Source: Acidobacterium capsulatum ATCC 51196
GTDB lineage: Bacteria > Acidobacteriota > Terriglobia > Terriglobales > Acidobacteriaceae
NCBI RefSeq assembly: GCF_000022565.1
Contig: NC_012483.1
Span: 620,001 to 684,000 of the forward strand
Length of the DNA stretch: 64,000 bases
Direction: 5' to 3'
The notes under the pieces are model-generated. The model did no database searches. It saw only the letters and a program-made list of their open reading frames with translations, and was not told the origin of the DNA. The stretch's first letter is position 1. Each line of letters begins with the position of its first letter. Positions 6,909 to 15,700 of this stretch are shown one piece after another. The position numbers and the translations under genes are program-made.

Positions 6909-9634
6909 GACGGCACTTCTGTTCCATGGTTGCAACGGTCATGCTGGTGGGCGGCCTTGCCACGGCGGCAACGGCGCAAACCAACCTCCAACAACTGGAG
7001 AAAACTTTTCAGAACCCACCGGACAATGCCAAACCGATGCTGCGCTGGTGGTGGTTTGGACCGTCCGTCACCAAACCGGAGATTCTGCGCGAAATGCAGC
7101 AGATAAAAGCCGGCGGATTCGGCGGATTCGTCATTCATTACGTGTACCCGCTGGCGCTCGACGATCCGCAAACCGGCTTCAGGAATCTTCCGTTCCTCTC
7201 TCCGGCCATGCTGAGCGACGTCAGCTATGCCAACCGCCAGGCCCATGCGCTCGGACTGCGCGCCGGCACCGCGCTCGCCAGCGGATGGCCGTATGGCGGG
7301 CCCATGACTGCCGTGACCGAAGCGGCGGCAAAGATTGTGCAGAAGGAAAGCACAGTCGCGCCGGGCGCTCACTCGGTCGCCCTGCCTTCCATCGGAAATG
7401 GACAAAAGCTGCTCGCAGTTTTCGCCCAGGATGGCTCAGCCGGTAGCCAGCAGAAGATGCTTCCGCTGCCCGCGCCCGTGACGTTGCGCATGGCTATTCC
7501 CACCGGCACGCACATCGTGGACTGGTACCTCATGAGCCGCACAGGTCAGCAGGTCAAGCGCGCGGCGGTCGATGCCAATGGCTTTGTCCTCGATCATTTT
7601 TCCCATCACGCCGTCGCCGATCACCTCAAAAATGTGGGCGACAAACTCGTAGCCGCGTTTGGAAGCGAGCCACCCGACTCCGTGTTCAGCGATTCGCTGG
7701 AGGTCTTTGGCGCGGACTGGACTCCCGATTTCCTTGAAGAGTTTCGTAAGAAAAACGGTTACAGCCTGTTGCCTTACCTACCCGATCTCTTTATGAAGCA
7801 TCCGGACGCGCAGGCCCTGGCCGTCCGCCACGATTGGGGCGTAACCTTGACCGCGCTGATCGACGAGAACTACCTCACGCAAGTCAACGCCTGGGCGCGC
7901 GCCCATCACACGCACTTGCGCGCGCAGGTTTACGGGCCGCCCGCGGTCTCGCTCTCCAGTAACAACCTGGTCGATCTGCCCGAGGGCGAAGGACCGCAGT
8001 GGCGGCAGTTTGCCTACACACGATGGGCAACTTCGGCGGGCCACCTGTACGGCCGGCCCATAATTTCCTCTGAGACCTTCACCTGGCTGCACTCGCCAGC
8101 CTTTCGCGCCACGCCGCTCGATGTAAAAGCAGAAGCGGACCGTTTCTTTCTGCAGGGCGTAAATCAGATTTATTGCCACGGATGGCCATATTCGCCGCCC
8201 TCGGCAGGCGAGCCCGGATGGCGCTTCTATGCAGCAGCGGTCTTCGATGCGCACAATCCCTGGTGGATTGTGATGCCCGAGGTGACGCAGTATTTGCAGC
8301 GAGTCAGTTGGATCATGCGACAGGGCGCGCCAGCCAACCGCGTGGCCATCTTCCTGCCCGAAGACGATGCCTGGGCTGCATTCACTCCGGGGCAGGTGGC
8401 GCTGACCGGGTTGCTGCCACGCTGGATCACGCCGCAACTGACACAGGCCATAGAGAATTCCGGTTACGACTTTGACTACATCGATGCGGCCGCCATTCAG
8501 GCGCGCGGCATTCACTACTCGCTGCTGATTCTGCCGAATGTGGATCGCATCTCTCCGGCAGCCCTCACCGCGATTCAGCAGTATGAAAAGTCGGGCGGCA
8601 AGGTGATTGCGCTCGGGCGCATTCCGGCTCATGCTCCGGGCTTTCTGCACTACGAGCAAATCTCCGCGGAGGTCAACCGCGAGTCGCATGCCTTCTTCGG
8701 CCATCCCGGCGCTCGAGTGCGCGTCGTGCAGGCCGTCAGCGGCCTTGGCGATGCGCTGCACCAGATGTTGACGCCGGCCATGACGCTCTCTGCCGCGAAG
8801 CCCGCGGTCGGGTTCGTGCGCCGCAAACTGGACGATGCGGACATCTATTTCCTCGCGAACACCAGCAATGTTTCTATTCACACAGTGGCGCATCTGCGCT
8901 CGCGCTACACAAGCGGCACATGGCTCGATCCGATGAGCGGAAAAGCATACGCCGCGCAGAGCCGGAATGGCGGATGGCCACTGCATCTGGCCCCGTATGG
9001 TTCGACGATTCTAGTGCTGCACGCAAAGAACGTTCGCCTGCCCGTCGCGGCTGGACACGATTCCTTCAATCCGTCTTCTACCAAGGCAATTGCCGATCTC
9101 AGCTCTGACTGGAACGTGAGCTTCCCTGCCCTGCATCTGCAGGAGCCGATGGCGACGCTAGCCTCGTGGACGAAAAACGAAAAGACGCTCTACTACTCCG
9201 GCGTTGCCGTCTATCGCCGCACCCTCGAAGTTGCGCAGAATGACCTGGATCATGCCCCACTGCTGCTGAGCTTTGGCCAAGGCACGCCGGTATCGCCCTC
9301 TGCGTTTCACCGGCAGATGGGCACGCGCGCCTGGCTCAACCCGCCTGTGCACGTGGCCGCCGTGGTCTATGTGAACGGCAGGCTCGCCGGCACAGTATGG
9401 CACCCACCTTATGTATTGGCGGTGGGTGGACTGCTCAAGCCCGGCGCAAACCAGATCGAAGTGCGCGTCGCCAATACCGCAATCAATGAGATGGCCGGAA
9501 AATCGCTGCCGGACTACCGTCTCTTGTGGGCGCGTTACGGACGGCGTTTTGAGCCACAGGACATGAAGCATCTGCAGCCGCTGCCCTCTGGCCTGCTCGG
9601 CAAGGTGGAACTGCTCGAAGGAGAATCGCGATGA
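6905..9634 (+). CDS. Secreted alpha-L-rhamnosidase-like protein, GH106
   Basis: About 909 residues. The start chosen is TTG at 6905, which overlaps the upstream TGA (TTGA) and is preceded by AAGGAGA at good spacing; it gives a clean signal peptide (MVATVMLVGGLATAATA). A longer frame reaches back into GH35 but lacks a start signal. RWWWFGPSVTKPEILREM and GGFGGFVIHYVYPL near the N terminus are characteristic of the GH106 alpha-L-rhamnosidase family, and galactose-binding-like beta domains lie at the C terminus. It should release alpha-L-rhamnose from RG-I or from rhamnosylated side chains, feeding the rha genes at 11.6-19.3 kb. The stop overlaps the next start (ATGA). Confidence 0.85.
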   Translation: MRRHFCSMVATVMLVGGLATAATAQTNLQQLEKTFQNPPDNAKPMLRWWWFGPSVTKPEILREMQQIKAGGFGGFVIHYVYPLALDDPQTGFRNLPFLSPAMLSDVSYANRQAHALGLRAGTALASGWPYGGPMTAVTEAAAKIVQKESTVAPGAHSVALPSIGNGQKLLAVFAQDGSAGSQQKMLPLPAPVTLRMAIPTGTHIVDWYLMSRTGQQVKRAAVDANGFVLDHFSHHAVADHLKNVGDKLVAAFGSEPPDSVFSDSLEVFGADWTPDFLEEFRKKNGYSLLPYLPDLFMKHPDAQALAVRHDWGVTLTALIDENYLTQVNAWARAHHTHLRAQVYGPPAVSLSSNNLVDLPEGEGPQWRQFAYTRWATSAGHLYGRPIISSETFTWLHSPAFRATPLDVKAEADRFFLQGVNQIYCHGWPYSPPSAGEPGWRFYAAAVFDAHNPWWIVMPEVTQYLQRVSWIMRQGAPANRVAIFLPEDDAWAAFTPGQVALTGLLPRWITPQLTQAIENSGYDFDYIDAAAIQARGIHYSLLILPNVDRISPAALTAIQQYEKSGGKVIALGRIPAHAPGFLHYEQISAEVNRESHAFFGHPGARVRVVQAVSGLGDALHQMLTPAMTLSAAKPAVGFVRRKLDDADIYFLANTSNVSIHTVAHLRSRYTSGTWLDPMSGKAYAAQSRNGGWPLHLAPYGSTILVLHAKNVRLPVAAGHDSFNPSSTKAIADLSSDWNVSFPALHLQEPMATLASWTKNEKTLYYSGVAVYRRTLEVAQNDLDHAPLLLSFGQGTPVSPSAFHRQMGTRAWLNPPVHVAAVVYVNGRLAGTVWHPPYVLAVGGLLKPGANQIEVRVANTAINEMAGKSLPDYRLLWARYGRRFEPQDMKHLQPLPSGLLGKVELLEGESR

Positions 9635-11037
9635 AGAAGTGGAGCTGCGCGGCCCTGCTCTGTGCCGCCGCGCTCGTGGGCATCCAGCCCATGGCCGCTC
9701 ACGCAAAGATGCTCGCGATTCGCGCCAATGCCTATGGCGCCAAGGGCGACGGCATCACGCTCGACACGCGCGCCATTCAGGCGGCACTCGACGCGGCGGC
9801 GAAAAAAGGACCTGCCACGGTGACATTTGCGCCTGGCACCTATCGCACCGGCGCGCTCTTTGTGAAATCCGGCACGACGCTTCGCATTGGTGCGGGAGTC
9901 ACGCTCCGCGCTGTACATGGTCTTGCAAATTATCCCCTGATTAAAACCCGCGTGGCCGGCATCGACATGCACTGGCCCGCGGCGGTGATCAACGTGTACC
10001 GGCAGCACGATGTACACATCACGGGCAGCGGCACGGTCGATGGCAACGGCAAATACTGGTGGGACGGTTACTGGGCTCTTCGCAAACAGTACGATCTGCG
10101 CGGGCTGCGCTGGGCGGCGGACTATGACGACCGTCGGCCACGCCTGATTGAGTTTTACCAGTCACAGCATGTTTCGCTCGCCGGCCTGCACCTGCTCCGC
10201 TCGCCGTTCTGGACCGTGCACATCTGCTATTCGGCCTATGTACATGTGGATGGCATCACCATCCGCAACAACATTGGCGGGCGGGGGCCCAGCACCGACG
10301 GGGTGGACATCGATTCCTCGCGGCATGTGCTGGTGGAGCACGCCGACATCTCAGTCAATGACGACGCGCTGTGCCTCAAGGCCGGACGCGACTCCGACGG
10401 GCTGCGCGTCAACAAGCCGGACGTCGATATCGTGATCCGTAACTGCACGGTGCGCTACGGAGCCGCGGCCTTCACGATTGGCAGCGAGACCTCCGGCGGG
10501 TTTCGCAACGTGGACGTATACAACATTCATGCCCTCGAGCACGTGCCCTCGGGAGTGCTCTTCAAATCGGCGCATACCCGTGGCGGATGGGCCGATAACA
10601 TCCGCATTCATGACTTTCAACTGGATGGAGTCGCGATTCCCATTCACATCACCATGAACTGGAACCCCAGCTACAGCTATGCGAAGATTCCTCATGGATT
10701 GAAGCATGTCCCGCGCTACTATCGTGTGCTGGCGAAGCCCGTTCCTCCCGCGCGGGGCTTGCCGCACTTTCGTAATGTGCACATCTGGAACATCGAGGCG
10801 ACAAACGCGAAGCGCGCATTCGACGTCAGCGCGATGCCCGCGGCTCCCCTGGTGAGATTCAAGCTGGACCACATCCGGATTCAGGCACAAAGCGCCGGAT
10901 CGATTGCCGCTGTGCGTGACTGGACGCTTTCGCATGTGACCGTGCAAACGAAAGATGGCAGCCAGGTGAAGTTCAAGAATGCGCAGGCAGTCACGCTCAT
11001 AAACGACACCGGCTTCACCACGCCACCGAAGCCTTAA
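9631..11037 (+). CDS. Secreted GH28 polygalacturonase/rhamnogalacturonan hydrolase
   Basis: 468 residues with a signal peptide (about 1-26, MAAHAK boundary) and a right-handed beta-helix. Family 28 active-site motifs are STDGVDID (221-228) and NDDALCLKAG (243-252). GSETSGG replaces the classical GHG; this variation is common in exo-acting and rhamnogalacturonan-specific bacterial members. It hydrolyses alpha-galacturonosyl linkages of the pectin backbone. The ATG overlaps the TGA of the GH106 gene, so translation is coupled. Exact linkage preference cannot be read from the sequence. Confidence 0.9.
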   Translation: MKKWSCAALLCAAALVGIQPMAAHAKMLAIRANAYGAKGDGITLDTRAIQAALDAAAKKGPATVTFAPGTYRTGALFVKSGTTLRIGAGVTLRAVHGLANYPLIKTRVAGIDMHWPAAVINVYRQHDVHITGSGTVDGNGKYWWDGYWALRKQYDLRGLRWAADYDDRRPRLIEFYQSQHVSLAGLHLLRSPFWTVHICYSAYVHVDGITIRNNIGGRGPSTDGVDIDSSRHVLVEHADISVNDDALCLKAGRDSDGLRVNKPDVDIVIRNCTVRYGAAAFTIGSETSGGFRNVDVYNIHALEHVPSGVLFKSAHTRGGWADNIRIHDFQLDGVAIPIHITMNWNPSYSYAKIPHGLKHVPRYYRVLAKPVPPARGLPHFRNVHIWNIEATNAKRAFDVSAMPAAPLVRFKLDHIRIQAQSAGSIAAVRDWTLSHVTVQTKDGSQVKFKNAQAVTLINDTGFTTPPKP

Positions 11038-11054
11038 TACGCAAAAAGAAGAGC

Positions 11055-11159
11055 ATGAAACAATGCACCGCACTCGCGATGGCTTTGTCGATGCTCCTCG
11101 CCTCACCGGCGGCTCATGCGTCAATGATGGGCAGCCGTGACAGCACCTGCAGATGTTGA
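11055..11159 (+). CDS. 34-residue ORF with signal peptide, possible gene remnant
   Basis: The ORF begins 18 bp after the GH28 stop, behind an AAGAAGAG ribosome-binding site. It reads MKQCTALAMALSMLLASP, then AAHA, then a 12-residue tail ending CRC before TGA. The first 22 residues form a textbook signal peptide with an AxA cleavage site, and the residual mature part is very short. It could be the surviving 5' end of a fourth secreted enzyme of this operon, or a genuine tiny secreted peptide. A remnant is the likelier reading, because the following sequence is repeat-filled and non-coding. Confidence 0.45.
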   Translation: MKQCTALAMALSMLLASPAAHASMMGSRDSTCRC

Positions 11160-11223
11160 CGGCAAAGCACCCCATCCCGCTATAAGTCATTGAATTTGAA
11201 AGACTTGCATGGCACCAGCAATA

Positions 11224-11480
11224 AAATGTGAATGCGGATTCTCATTTTTTGACGATTTATACCCGATTTGGAGCCGAGTGCGGACATAAATAATCTATAT
11301 TCAGTACTTTACGAGGGACAGCCAGATATGTGAATCAGTATTCACTTTTTAGTGCTATTTTTTCCGGAAGCGGGCCAGGGTTAGAGCATGGCTTTCCCAT
11401 CCCTCCCCTATACTGCTGATTCATGATGGTTTAGCTGCGCGCGCGAGTGTTTCTAGAAATGTGATTCTCGATTCACTTTT
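11224..11480. repeat. Array of three AAATGTGA-N8-TCACATTT-type palindromes
   Basis: Copies lie at 11224-11247, 11326-11349 and 11457-11480. Each has an 8-bp left arm close to AAATGTGA, exactly 8 central bases and a right arm close to TCACTTTT or TCTCATTT. Starts are 102 and 131 bp apart. Between copies 1 and 2 lies an AT-rich CTATATTCAGTACTTTAC segment that resembles segments in the second array. The arms match the E. coli CRP half-site, but the spacer is 8 rather than 6. Confidence 0.7.
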
Positions 11481-11612
11481 TCTGTGGCGGGAAAGGAATC
11501 CTATTTCCATGGTAGCTGGAATGGGTGGAATTCCCGGCGGAAAGAACAGTTGTCGGTTTCCGGTTGTCAGTCCGCAGTTCCGGAAGATACGGAGGACTCG
11601 GCCTGGCTTTCT

Positions 11613-11638
11613 CCCGGGTCCGAAGGGATGGACCCGGG
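11613..11638. repeat. 26-bp GC-rich hairpin, copy 1
   Basis: CCCGGGTCC and GGACCCGGG form 9-bp perfect arms around 8 bases. It sits 22 bp beyond the rhaT stop codon, so it could help end rhaT transcripts, although no T-run follows. A 10-bp-arm copy occurs at 61791-61816. Confidence 0.7.
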
Positions 11639-11659
11639 ATACTCCGGATGGGAGAGTTG

Positions 11660-12691
11660 TCAGGAGGCGGTGCCGAGGCCGACGAGGTTGGCGGCCAGGA
11701 TGATGAGGATCATGCCCAGCCAGAGCAGGCGCACGGGGCGTCCGCGGGCCTCGCGCCACTCGCCCAGGGCGAGGCCGACCAGACCTCCGAAGAGGACATA
11801 GAGGCTCATGTGGAGCATCCAGTTGACGAAGGACAGATGCATCGGAATATTGGCCGCGCCCCACGCATAGAAGAAGAACTGGAGGTACCACATGATTCCG
11901 CCGGAGGCCGCCATGGAGCCGTTGAGGAGCAGAACGCGGCGGGGCTCGGATAGATCGCGGGAGAGGGAGATGTCTTTTCGAAAGGCGAGGCGGAAGAAAC
12001 AGTAGGCGAAGTTGATGAGGGCTCCGCCGCCCATGATGACGACGTAGCTGGGCAGTGCGGCATAGAGGGGCTTGACGCCGGCGTGCTGCGCGGCGACGGC
12101 CATGGGGTGCGCGGCGTCAATGGCGAAGGACATTCCGGAGGAAAAGATGCCGCAGAGCACGGCGAGGATGAGCCCTTTTCGGACATTGAACTCCTCGGCG
12201 CGGATGCCCATGCGCTGCTCCTTCTGATGCCCGGCCCAGGAGACGACAGCGATACCGACGAGGGCGAGGAGGATGCCGGCGATGGTGAAGCGACCGCTGC
12301 GGCTGGTGAGCAAGTAGAGCAACTGGCCGTGGACGATGGGCGGAATGAGGGTGCCGACGACAAGGGTGACTCCAATGGCGACGCCGATGCCGAGCGACAT
12401 GCCGAGGTAGCGCATGGTGAGCCCGTAGTTGACGTTGCCGATGCCCCACATGCAGCCAAAGAGGAAGGTGAGAGCGAGCACGTGGCCCGGGATGGCCGCG
12501 TAGAAGGCGAGAAAATGCGGCAGCAGCAGCAGACTCACGGCCAGGGGCAGGAGAATCCAGGAGAAGATGCCGGCGACAACCCAGGTGGTTTCCCAGGACC
12601 ACTTCTTCACTTTTTCAATGGGCGCATAGAAGGACGCAGCGGCAGCCGCACCGACCATGTGCCATCCGATTCCAGTGAGAATCGAAGACAT
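11660..12691 (-). CDS. rhaT: L-rhamnose-proton symporter RhaT
   Basis: 343 residues, almost wholly hydrophobic, with about ten predicted membrane segments. It matches the RhaT family from its first residues ([28 protein letters not shown]), with the conserved glycine-rich [26 protein letters not shown]-like region split across two helices. It imports L-rhamnose with H+ across the inner membrane. The start ATG has AAGGATG upstream. It is divergent from rhaI with a 486-bp shared control region, which fits rhamnose-dependent co-regulation. Confidence 0.93.
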   Translation of the reverse strand: MSSILTGIGWHMVGAAAAASFYAPIEKVKKWSWETTWVVAGIFSWILLPLAVSLLLLPHFLAFYAAIPGHVLALTFLFGCMWGIGNVNYGLTMRYLGMSLGIGVAIGVTLVVGTLIPPIVHGQLLYLLTSRSGRFTIAGILLALVGIAVVSWAGHQKEQRMGIRAEEFNVRKGLILAVLCGIFSSGMSFAIDAAHPMAVAAQHAGVKPLYAALPSYVVIMGGGALINFAYCFFRLAFRKDISLSRDLSEPRRVLLLNGSMAASGGIMWYLQFFFYAWGAANIPMHLSFVNWMLHMSLYVLFGGLVGLALGEWREARGRPVRLLWLGMILIILAANLVGLGTAS

Positions 12692-13073
12692 TCATCATCC
12701 TTTCGTTCGGTAGAGAGCGGGCAGGCCGGGTCTCCGCGCGAGCGCAAACTTTCTCCGCAATGTTGGCGGCGAGGGGTGGAAGTGGCGAATTCCACCGGTT
12801 TGCAACTATTCGCGGCGGAAGGCGAGAGCCATCTTACTCCCCAAAGCAGACATTTCGCATTGAAAATAATTTCCATGTTGCACAGAGCGCGCGCCCTTGC
12901 TGCTGGATATGTTCCGGGGATGGCGTTCCGGGGATGGCGTCACGCCGAGGCAACGGGGCGCAATGATTTCTCTTTATTTCCGCCTGCGGGACGCCGGAGA
13001 AAGAATGCTTGCCGTTGGACGAGAACTCGCTGGCTTTTGCCGCGAGAGCCTTAACAAAGAGGAAAACTTAAGG

Positions 13074-13086
13074 GAAAACGGTTTTC
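13074..13086. promoter_or_regulatory. Candidate operator upstream of rhaI
   Basis: GAAAAC-G-GTTTTC has perfect 6-bp arms. An extra GGAAAAC lies about 12 bp to the left. It is 92 bp upstream of the rhaI start. Which regulator would bind is unknown. Confidence 0.35.
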
Positions 13087-13139
13087 TTCACTCTCCCTTT
13101 GACTCGGAGATTGCTGGAGATTACTATTTGTCTTCGCCG

Positions 13140-13164
13140 TATTTCAATAGAGGGTTTATTTCTC
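13140..13164 (+). promoter_or_regulatory. TTTCAATAG motif upstream of rhaI
   Basis: TTTCAATAGAGGGTTTATTT resembles by eye four other upstream sites in the rhamnose/pectin block (4794, 14389, 15639, 24297). It lies directly before the rhaI ribosome-binding site. This is a low-confidence shared operator. Confidence 0.3.
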
Positions 13165-13177
13165 CAGGAGTGCACGC

Positions 13178-14356
13178 GTGAAGACAGCCGAAGAAACAAT
13201 AAGCAGGGCCCTCGATGCTTTTGCGATCGAGCTACCATCCTGGGGATTTGCCAACACCGGCACTCGCTTTGGAAAATTTGTACAGCCGGAGGCCGCCACC
13301 TCGACGGCGGAGAAGTTTGCCGATGCGGCCGAGGTGCATGCGCTGACCGGGAGCAGCCCGACGCTGGCGCTGCATGTGTTGTGGGATTTGCCGCATGGCG
13401 TGAGCGATGTGCCGGCAATTCAGGCGCTGGAGCAGCAGCATGGCATCCGGGCGGGCTCTATCAATCCGAACCTGTTTCAACGGCAGGAATACAAGTACGG
13501 CTCGATCTGCAATCCGAGCGCGGAGATTCGGCAAATGGCAGTGCAGCACCTGCTGGACTCGGTGGAGATTGCGCAGGCGCTTCGCTCACGCGATCTTTCG
13601 CTGTGGGTTTCGGATGGCTCGAATTATCCGGGGGCACAGAGCATTCCAAAGCGCATCGACTGGCTGATGGAAGCGATGGCGGCGACGCACGCGAAGCTGG
13701 CTCCAGGACAGCGGATGCTGATAGAGTACAAGCCTTTCGAGCCGGCGTTTTACCACACCGACATCGCCGACTGGGGCATGGCGCTGCTGCTGGCGCGGCA
13801 TGCAGGGCCACAGGCCTTTGTGCTGGTGGATACCGGGCACCATTACCAGTCGCAGAATATTGAGCAGATTGTGGCGTGGCTGCTGCGGGAACGGGCGCTG
13901 GGCGGCTTCCACTTCAACGACCGGCGGTATGCGGACGACGATCTGACGATTGGTTCGATTGATCCGTACCAAGTGTTCCGGATTTTTTATGAACTGCTCT
14001 CGGATGCTTCAGGGCTGCAGCAGACGGCGTTCATGATTGACCAGAGCCACAACATGAAAGGCAAGATCGAGGCGATGGTGCAGACGGTTTGCACGGCGCA
14101 GGAGCTATTTGCCAAGGCGGTGCTGATCGACCGCGAACGGCTGGCCGGATTGCAGGCGGAGGCGCGGCTGCTGGAGGCGGAGGAATGCCTGCGGTCGGCC
14201 TTCTGGTACGACGTGCGTCCGGCGATACGGGCGTGGCGGCGGCACAAGGGATTGCCGGAAGATCCGCTGGCGGCGTTGCGCGCGAGCGACTACCTGGAGC
14301 GCATACGCAAGGAGCGCGGGGAGCGGAATGCCGGCTCAACGAGCAGTTACGCCTGA
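13178..14356 (+). CDS. rhaI: L-rhamnose isomerase, RhaI type
   Basis: 392 residues from a GTG start with AGGAG 7 bp upstream. The protein is of the Pseudomonas/Rhizobium RhaI group (xylose-isomerase-like TIM barrel), not the E. coli RhaA group. Visible conserved segments include SWGFANTGTRFGKF at the N terminus, LWVSDGSNYPGAQS, MLIEYKPFEPAFYHTD, LVDTGHHYQSQNIEQ and GGFHFNDRRYADDDL. These carry the Glu, Asp and His metal and substrate ligands of the barrel. It converts L-rhamnose to L-rhamnulose in the cytoplasm. The next gene downstream is the regulator, then rhaD and rhaB. Confidence 0.93.
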   Translation: MKTAEETISRALDAFAIELPSWGFANTGTRFGKFVQPEAATSTAEKFADAAEVHALTGSSPTLALHVLWDLPHGVSDVPAIQALEQQHGIRAGSINPNLFQRQEYKYGSICNPSAEIRQMAVQHLLDSVEIAQALRSRDLSLWVSDGSNYPGAQSIPKRIDWLMEAMAATHAKLAPGQRMLIEYKPFEPAFYHTDIADWGMALLLARHAGPQAFVLVDTGHHYQSQNIEQIVAWLLRERALGGFHFNDRRYADDDLTIGSIDPYQVFRIFYELLSDASGLQQTAFMIDQSHNMKGKIEAMVQTVCTAQELFAKAVLIDRERLAGLQAEARLLEAEECLRSAFWYDVRPAIRAWRRHKGLPEDPLAALRASDYLERIRKERGERNAGSTSSYA

Positions 14357-14387
14357 AGAACGGAGGCGCGAAAAGCGCGACCAGGCT

Positions 14388-14414
14388 GATTTCGATAGGC
14401 ATATACTGTTCCCC
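14388..14414 (+). promoter_or_regulatory. TTTCGATAGGCATA motif upstream of the rhamnose regulator
   Basis: The site is bounded by a long inverted repeat, ATTTCG near 14389 and CGAAAT near 14419, and includes TATACT, a possible -10 box (14402-14407). It resembles the motif upstream of rhaD and may be an autoregulatory site. Confidence 0.35.
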
Positions 14415-14470
14415 ATACGAAATGGCCTTATGCCTTTGCCGGGCACGAGGCCGTATGAGGGAGCATCGAC

Positions 14471-15580
14471 TTGCCGAAGTCCTCGACGAAACGCCTGTAT
14501 CTGATTCCAATTCTCTCGAAAGCACTCGACATACTGGAGCTGCTGCAGCAGGAAGACAAGCCGATGGCGCTGGAGGCGATCTACCAGCGCACGCGGATTT
14601 CCAAGACGACCGTCTACCGGATTCTGAAGACGTTTGTACACCGGGGCTACCTGGCGCAATCGCAGGGCGGGCTTTACCGGCTGGTGAGCCGTCCGCGCAA
14701 GGTGCGGTTCGGGTTTGCGAAGCAGAGCGCGGAGATGCCGTTCTCAGAAGCGGTGGCGGCGAGCCTGCAAGCAGCGGCCGACCAGGCGGGCGTGGACCTG
14801 ACGATTCTGGACAATCGCTATGACGGCGCAACGGCGGTGAAAGTGGCCGAGGAGTTCATTCAGAAGCGGGTGGACCTGGTGATCGAATTTCAGATTGATC
14901 AGCAGGTGGCGCCGATTATTGCGGACAAAATTGCGGCAGCGGGGATACCTCTGGTGGCGCTGGATATTCCCCACCCGCATGCGACCTACTTTGGAGTGGA
15001 CAACTATCGCGTGGGCGTGGAAGCAGGGGAACTGCTGGCGGAGCAGGCGATGCGGCACTGGGGCCAGAAGGTGGACTGGGTGCTGGGGCTGGACATTGAA
15101 GAGGCCGGTCCGCTGGTGCAGAGCCGGATTACAGGCGCGTTTCAGGGGATTCGCGGCAAGCTGCCGGAGCTGCCGGTGGAGTCATATGTGCGGATGGACA
15201 CGCGCGGTATGCGCGAGCGCAGCCGGAAGATGATTGCGGACTTTCTGAATCGGCATCCGAAGGACAAGCACATTTTGATTGCGGCGGCGACGGATACGGG
15301 CGCGCTGGGAGCGCTGGAGGCGGTGCGGGAGCTGAAGCGCGAGAAACATGTGTTTCTGGCCGGGCAGGATTGCATTCCGGAGGCGCTGGAGGAGATTCGC
15401 AAGCCGGGCAGCCCGTGGCTGGGATCGGTATCGCACGAGGCGGCGAGCTATGGGCCTCGGCTGATTCAGCTTGGATTGTCGATTCTGCGCGGGCAGACGG
15501 TGGCTCCTTATAACCATGTGGAACACAAGCTGGTGACACGGGAGACATTGAAAGTGGATGGCGCGCCGAACACGTTATAG
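14471..15580 (+). CDS. Transcriptional regulator: IclR-type HTH fused to a periplasmic-binding-protein-like sugar domain
   Basis: 369 residues from a TTG start with GAGGGAG upstream. Residues about 11-75 form an IclR-type winged helix (LSKALDILELLQQ, then ISKTTVYRILKTFVHRGYL). From about 85 to 350 the protein resembles ribose-binding-type sugar receptors (Peripla_BP_4): DLTILDNRYDGATAVKVAEE, DLVIEFQIDQQVAPIIADKI, GIPLVALDIPHPHATYFGVDN and FLAGQDCIPEALEEI. Classical IclR proteins have a GAF-like ligand domain instead, so this is an unusual pairing. Its position between rhaI and rhaD suggests that it senses rhamnose or a derivative and controls the locus. It is followed by a strong terminator, so rhaD has its own promoter. 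No signal peptide is present, consistent with a cytoplasmic regulator. Confidence 0.88.
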   Translation: MPKSSTKRLYLIPILSKALDILELLQQEDKPMALEAIYQRTRISKTTVYRILKTFVHRGYLAQSQGGLYRLVSRPRKVRFGFAKQSAEMPFSEAVAASLQAAADQAGVDLTILDNRYDGATAVKVAEEFIQKRVDLVIEFQIDQQVAPIIADKIAAAGIPLVALDIPHPHATYFGVDNYRVGVEAGELLAEQAMRHWGQKVDWVLGLDIEEAGPLVQSRITGAFQGIRGKLPELPVESYVRMDTRGMRERSRKMIADFLNRHPKDKHILIAAATDTGALGALEAVRELKREKHVFLAGQDCIPEALEEIRKPGSPWLGSVSHEAASYGPRLIQLGLSILRGQTVAPYNHVEHKLVTRETLKVDGAPNTL

Positions 15581-15588
15581 ATAGATCA

Positions 15589-15626
15589 GCCCGCTGGCCA
15601 TACGTTGCAATGGCCAGCGGGCTTTT
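15589..15626 (+). terminator. Rho-independent terminator after the regulator gene
   Basis: A 13-bp GC-rich stem (GCCCGCTGGCCAT pairing with ATGGCCAGCGGGC) with an 8-base loop is followed by TTTT. It starts 9 bp after the stop codon. Confidence 0.85.
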
Positions 15627-15638
15627 GTGCGGGCAAAT

Positions 15639-15660
15639 GTTTCTATAGGAATAATTGCCC
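15639..15660 (+). promoter_or_regulatory. TTTCTATAGGAATA motif upstream of rhaD
   Basis: CTATAGGAATAATTGCCC lies about 45 bp upstream of the rhaD start. It is partly palindromic (ATAGG with CCTAT) and similar to the site at 14388. It is a candidate operator of the adjacent IclR/PBP regulator. Confidence 0.35.
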
Positions 15661-15700
15661 TATTGGTCTGCGCTGTGCCATTATGAGGGACGGGACGGAT

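Larger units (their letters stand above)
11160..11659. other. 500-bp non-coding repeat region downstream of the GH28 operon
   Basis: No credible gene. It contains three copies of a 24-bp CRP-like palindrome (11224-11480) and one large GC-rich hairpin (11613-11638). Both families recur at 60.8-61.9 kb. Confidence 0.6.
12692..13177. promoter_or_regulatory. rhaT-rhaI divergent control region
   Basis: No gene is seen. The region includes a perfect tandem GTTCCGGGGATGGC duplication near 12911-12938, a palindrome GAAAACGGTTTTC at 13074-13086 that resembles a LacI-type half-site pair, and a TTTCAATAG motif at 13140-13164 just upstream of rhaI. Confidence 0.5.

Noticed and set aside
12083-13054. 323-codon plus-strand open frame
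   Set aside because: Antisense to rhaT, composed of acidic low-quality sequence, and no ribosome-binding site.
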